Source of the DNA: Pseudomonadota bacterium
GTDB taxonomy: Bacteria > Pseudomonadota > Gammaproteobacteria > Burkholderiales > Burkholderiaceae_F
Length of the DNA: 8,383 nucleotides
Assembly: GCA_023443095.1 (NCBI GenBank)
Contig: JAEZVV010000080.1
Span: 1-8,383 of the forward strand
Reading direction: 5' to 3'
Shown here: piece after piece, positions 7,310 to 8,383 of the stretch
Layout of the letters: each line of letters starts with the position of its first letter
Position numbering within the stretch: position 1 is the first letter of the stretch
The notes under the pieces: generated by a model
What the model saw: the letters and a program-made list of their open reading frames with translations, nothing else
Database searches by the model: none
What the model was told of the DNA's origin: nothing
Made by a program: the position numbers and the translations under genes

Positions 7310-8140
7310 ATGAAACTCTCTCCCGACCTTCTCTGCGGCCTGCTGCGCCCGCCGGCCCCGCGCCCCAAGCAGCCCACCTCCCGCGAACTCGCCGCCGCCA
7401 ATCGCCTGCGCGTACTCAAGGCCGTGGGCGAGCACGGGCACCTGCGCTGTGCCGACCTGGGCGCAGCTTGCTGGCCAGGCGCACGGTATGGCGAGCAGAT
7501 GGCCCAACGCACCGTGCGCGCGCTGGTCGAGACCGGCGAACTCAAGGCTCGCGCAAACGCCTTGGGCGGGACCAGCTTCGTGCTCACGCGCCCCGGCGCT
7601 GCGGCGCTCGAAGTGCGCGGGGTGCCGGCCCACCACGGCTTGGACCTAGCGGTCAGCGGCCCAACCTTTCGGCATACAGCGTTGACCTCGCGCTGGTGCA
7701 TCCACAAACAGAGGCAGGGATTCCAACCCTTCACCGAGCATGCCCTCGTCCAGGGTCGTGCACCGGTCAGCCGCGAGCTGCTGCTCCAGCGCTACGACAA
7801 GCATTGCGACGCCGTGCTTTTGCGCGGCGACAAGCTCTACTTGGTCGAAACCGAATCCGCCCCGAAGGCGACAGCCGAGCTGATGCGTATCTGCGCGCTG
7901 GTCGAGCACGTCGGTCGGCGCGTGCATCCCGACTTGCCGTTCGTGCTGGGCGGCTTGTTCGTCGTCTTCGACGGCTCACAGAACCACGCCACCCGCATCG
8001 CTCGCGCTGCCCGTGAGCGCTGGCATCGATTCAGCCCAGCGGACCAAGCCACGCTCGCTGGCCGCATCAAGCTGGCCCGCGTCGAGCTGGGCTTGCCGCT
8101 CATCTGGCGCGGCTGCGCCGAGCAACGCATGACCGTCTGA
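7310..8140 (+). CDS. winged-helix protein with possible nuclease-like C-terminal half
   Basis: 276 aa from ATG 7310, which has AGGTG 6 bases upstream; a GTG at 7301 in the same frame would add 3 codons but sits in the hairpin. Residues about 26-103 look like a winged helix: helix AAANRLRVLKAVGEHG, helix RCADLGAACWP, recognition-like helix GEQMAQRTVRALVETGEL, then a wing (ALGGTSFVLTRPG). The second half contains D167-AVLL-(strand)-YLVETE-(x3)-K, with D167, E180, E182 and K186 spaced like a PD-(D/E)XK nuclease core. I see this but have not confirmed it structurally. The layout recalls the replication-relaxation (MobC-like) proteins of conjugative and mobilisable elements; that assignment is a guess. 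No signal peptide or membrane segment. It follows the structured region directly and is followed by a terminator, so RNA and protein may be one unit. Codon use is GC-rich and coding-like throughout. Confidence 0.8.
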   Translation: MKLSPDLLCGLLRPPAPRPKQPTSRELAAANRLRVLKAVGEHGHLRCADLGAACWPGARYGEQMAQRTVRALVETGELKARANALGGTSFVLTRPGAAALEVRGVPAHHGLDLAVSGPTFRHTALTSRWCIHKQRQGFQPFTEHALVQGRAPVSRELLLQRYDKHCDAVLLRGDKLYLVETESAPKATAELMRICALVEHVGRRVHPDLPFVLGGLFVVFDGSQNHATRIARAARERWHRFSPADQATLAGRIKLARVELGLPLIWRGCAEQRMTV

Positions 8141-8245
8141 TGCGACGCCGATGCATATAAAACCGTCTGCTACACGAGCTAGGAAACCTTCCATTGCTCA
8201 TGCAAGGCCACCGTGCAACTTCCCTTATTCGGAGCCTCGCGCTCC
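8141..8245. other. short untranslated stretch between ORF and terminator
   Basis: About 105 bases without a supportable gene. It holds TATAAA (8156-8161), a good -10 match, but no -35 at the right distance. If it is a promoter, transcription to the terminator at 8246 would give an RNA of about 110 nt; otherwise this is the 3' untranslated region of the winged-helix gene. Confidence 0.25.
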
Positions 8246-8278
8246 CCCAGCGGCCCCGAAAGGGGCCGTTGGGTTTTA
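8246..8278 (+). terminator. strong rho-independent terminator
   Basis: A 12-bp stem (8246-8257 with 8262-8273, one G.U in the plus sense) capped by a GAAA tetraloop and followed by TTTTA. This is a textbook terminator closing the transcription unit of the winged-helix gene. Confidence 0.92.
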
Positions 8279-8377
8279 TGGCTTTGCCTTTCTGGCTACC
8301 TCCCCGCCACGGTGTCGAGCCGGCCTGACTAAAGCCCGCTCTCTACAGGCAGGACCCCCATTGCACGGAGTCCTGTC

Positions 8378-8383
8378 ATGCCA
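8378..8383 (+). CDS. start of the next gene (first two codons)
   Basis: ATGCCA at the window edge, preceded by GGAG (8367-8370) with a 7-base spacer. A 6-bp inverted repeat CAGGAC/GTCCTG (8350-8355 with 8370-8375) flanks the ribosome binding site. Only Met-Pro is visible, so nothing can be said about the product. The 8279-8366 stretch before it shows no other supportable feature. Confidence 0.5.

Noticed and set aside
7465..7480. GCTTGCTGG shared with the left junction (4697-4705), as possible second att site
   Set aside because: Only 9 bases match, inside a good coding frame, and flanks do not agree. No yeiW N-terminal half follows.
6709..7734. 341-codon minus-strand frame across the structured region
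   Set aside because: Low-complexity Arg/Ser/Pro/Ala translation without recognisable domains; it also runs antisense through the clearly coding winged-helix gene.
8279..8329. 16-codon ORF (MALPFWLPPRHGVEPA)
   Set aside because: No ribosome binding site; its start overlaps the terminator tail.

Overview
High-GC DNA with the codon use of a betaproteobacterium. PolA, FadD and a YeiW/YkgJ-type cysteine-cluster protein would fit a Rhodocyclales or Burkholderiales chromosome; this placement is inferred from protein resemblance only. The window spans the left edge of an integrated mobile element.

Host part (1 to about 4700): the 3' five-sixths of polA (DNA polymerase I) opens the window. It is followed by a candidate 27-residue membrane peptide with its own ribosome binding site and a strong hairpin terminator. 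Next is a complete fadD (long-chain acyl-CoA synthetase). Convergent to fadD is the 3' part of a YeiW-like cysteine-cluster gene, which loses its homology abruptly near 4700-4706 and lacks its N-terminal cysteines.

Element part (about 4701 to the end): immediately inside the junction lie an imperfect dyad and a large serine recombinase of about 550 aa with all expected domains. The simplest reading is that this enzyme integrated the element into the yeiW-like gene, leaving attL here. The other gene half and attR are not in the window, so the element continues past 8383.

After the recombinase comes a weakly supported small ORF, then about 530 bases (6777-7303) with no convincing protein. This stretch is packed with stem-loops, including a perfect 16-bp long-range stem. 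The few non-Watson-Crick pairs I found in its stems are G.U in the plus-strand sense, so I call it a candidate large structured RNA. It ends 6 bases before the start codon of a 276-aa winged-helix protein with a possible nuclease-like C-terminal half. That ORF is followed by a leader-like stretch, a GAAA-capped terminator, and the first two codons of the next gene.

Most interesting points: the apparent use of a yeiW-like gene as integration target, and the structured RNA, which may be a HEARO/omega-RNA-type element without its IscB partner, an origin (oriT or oriV), or a new RNA.
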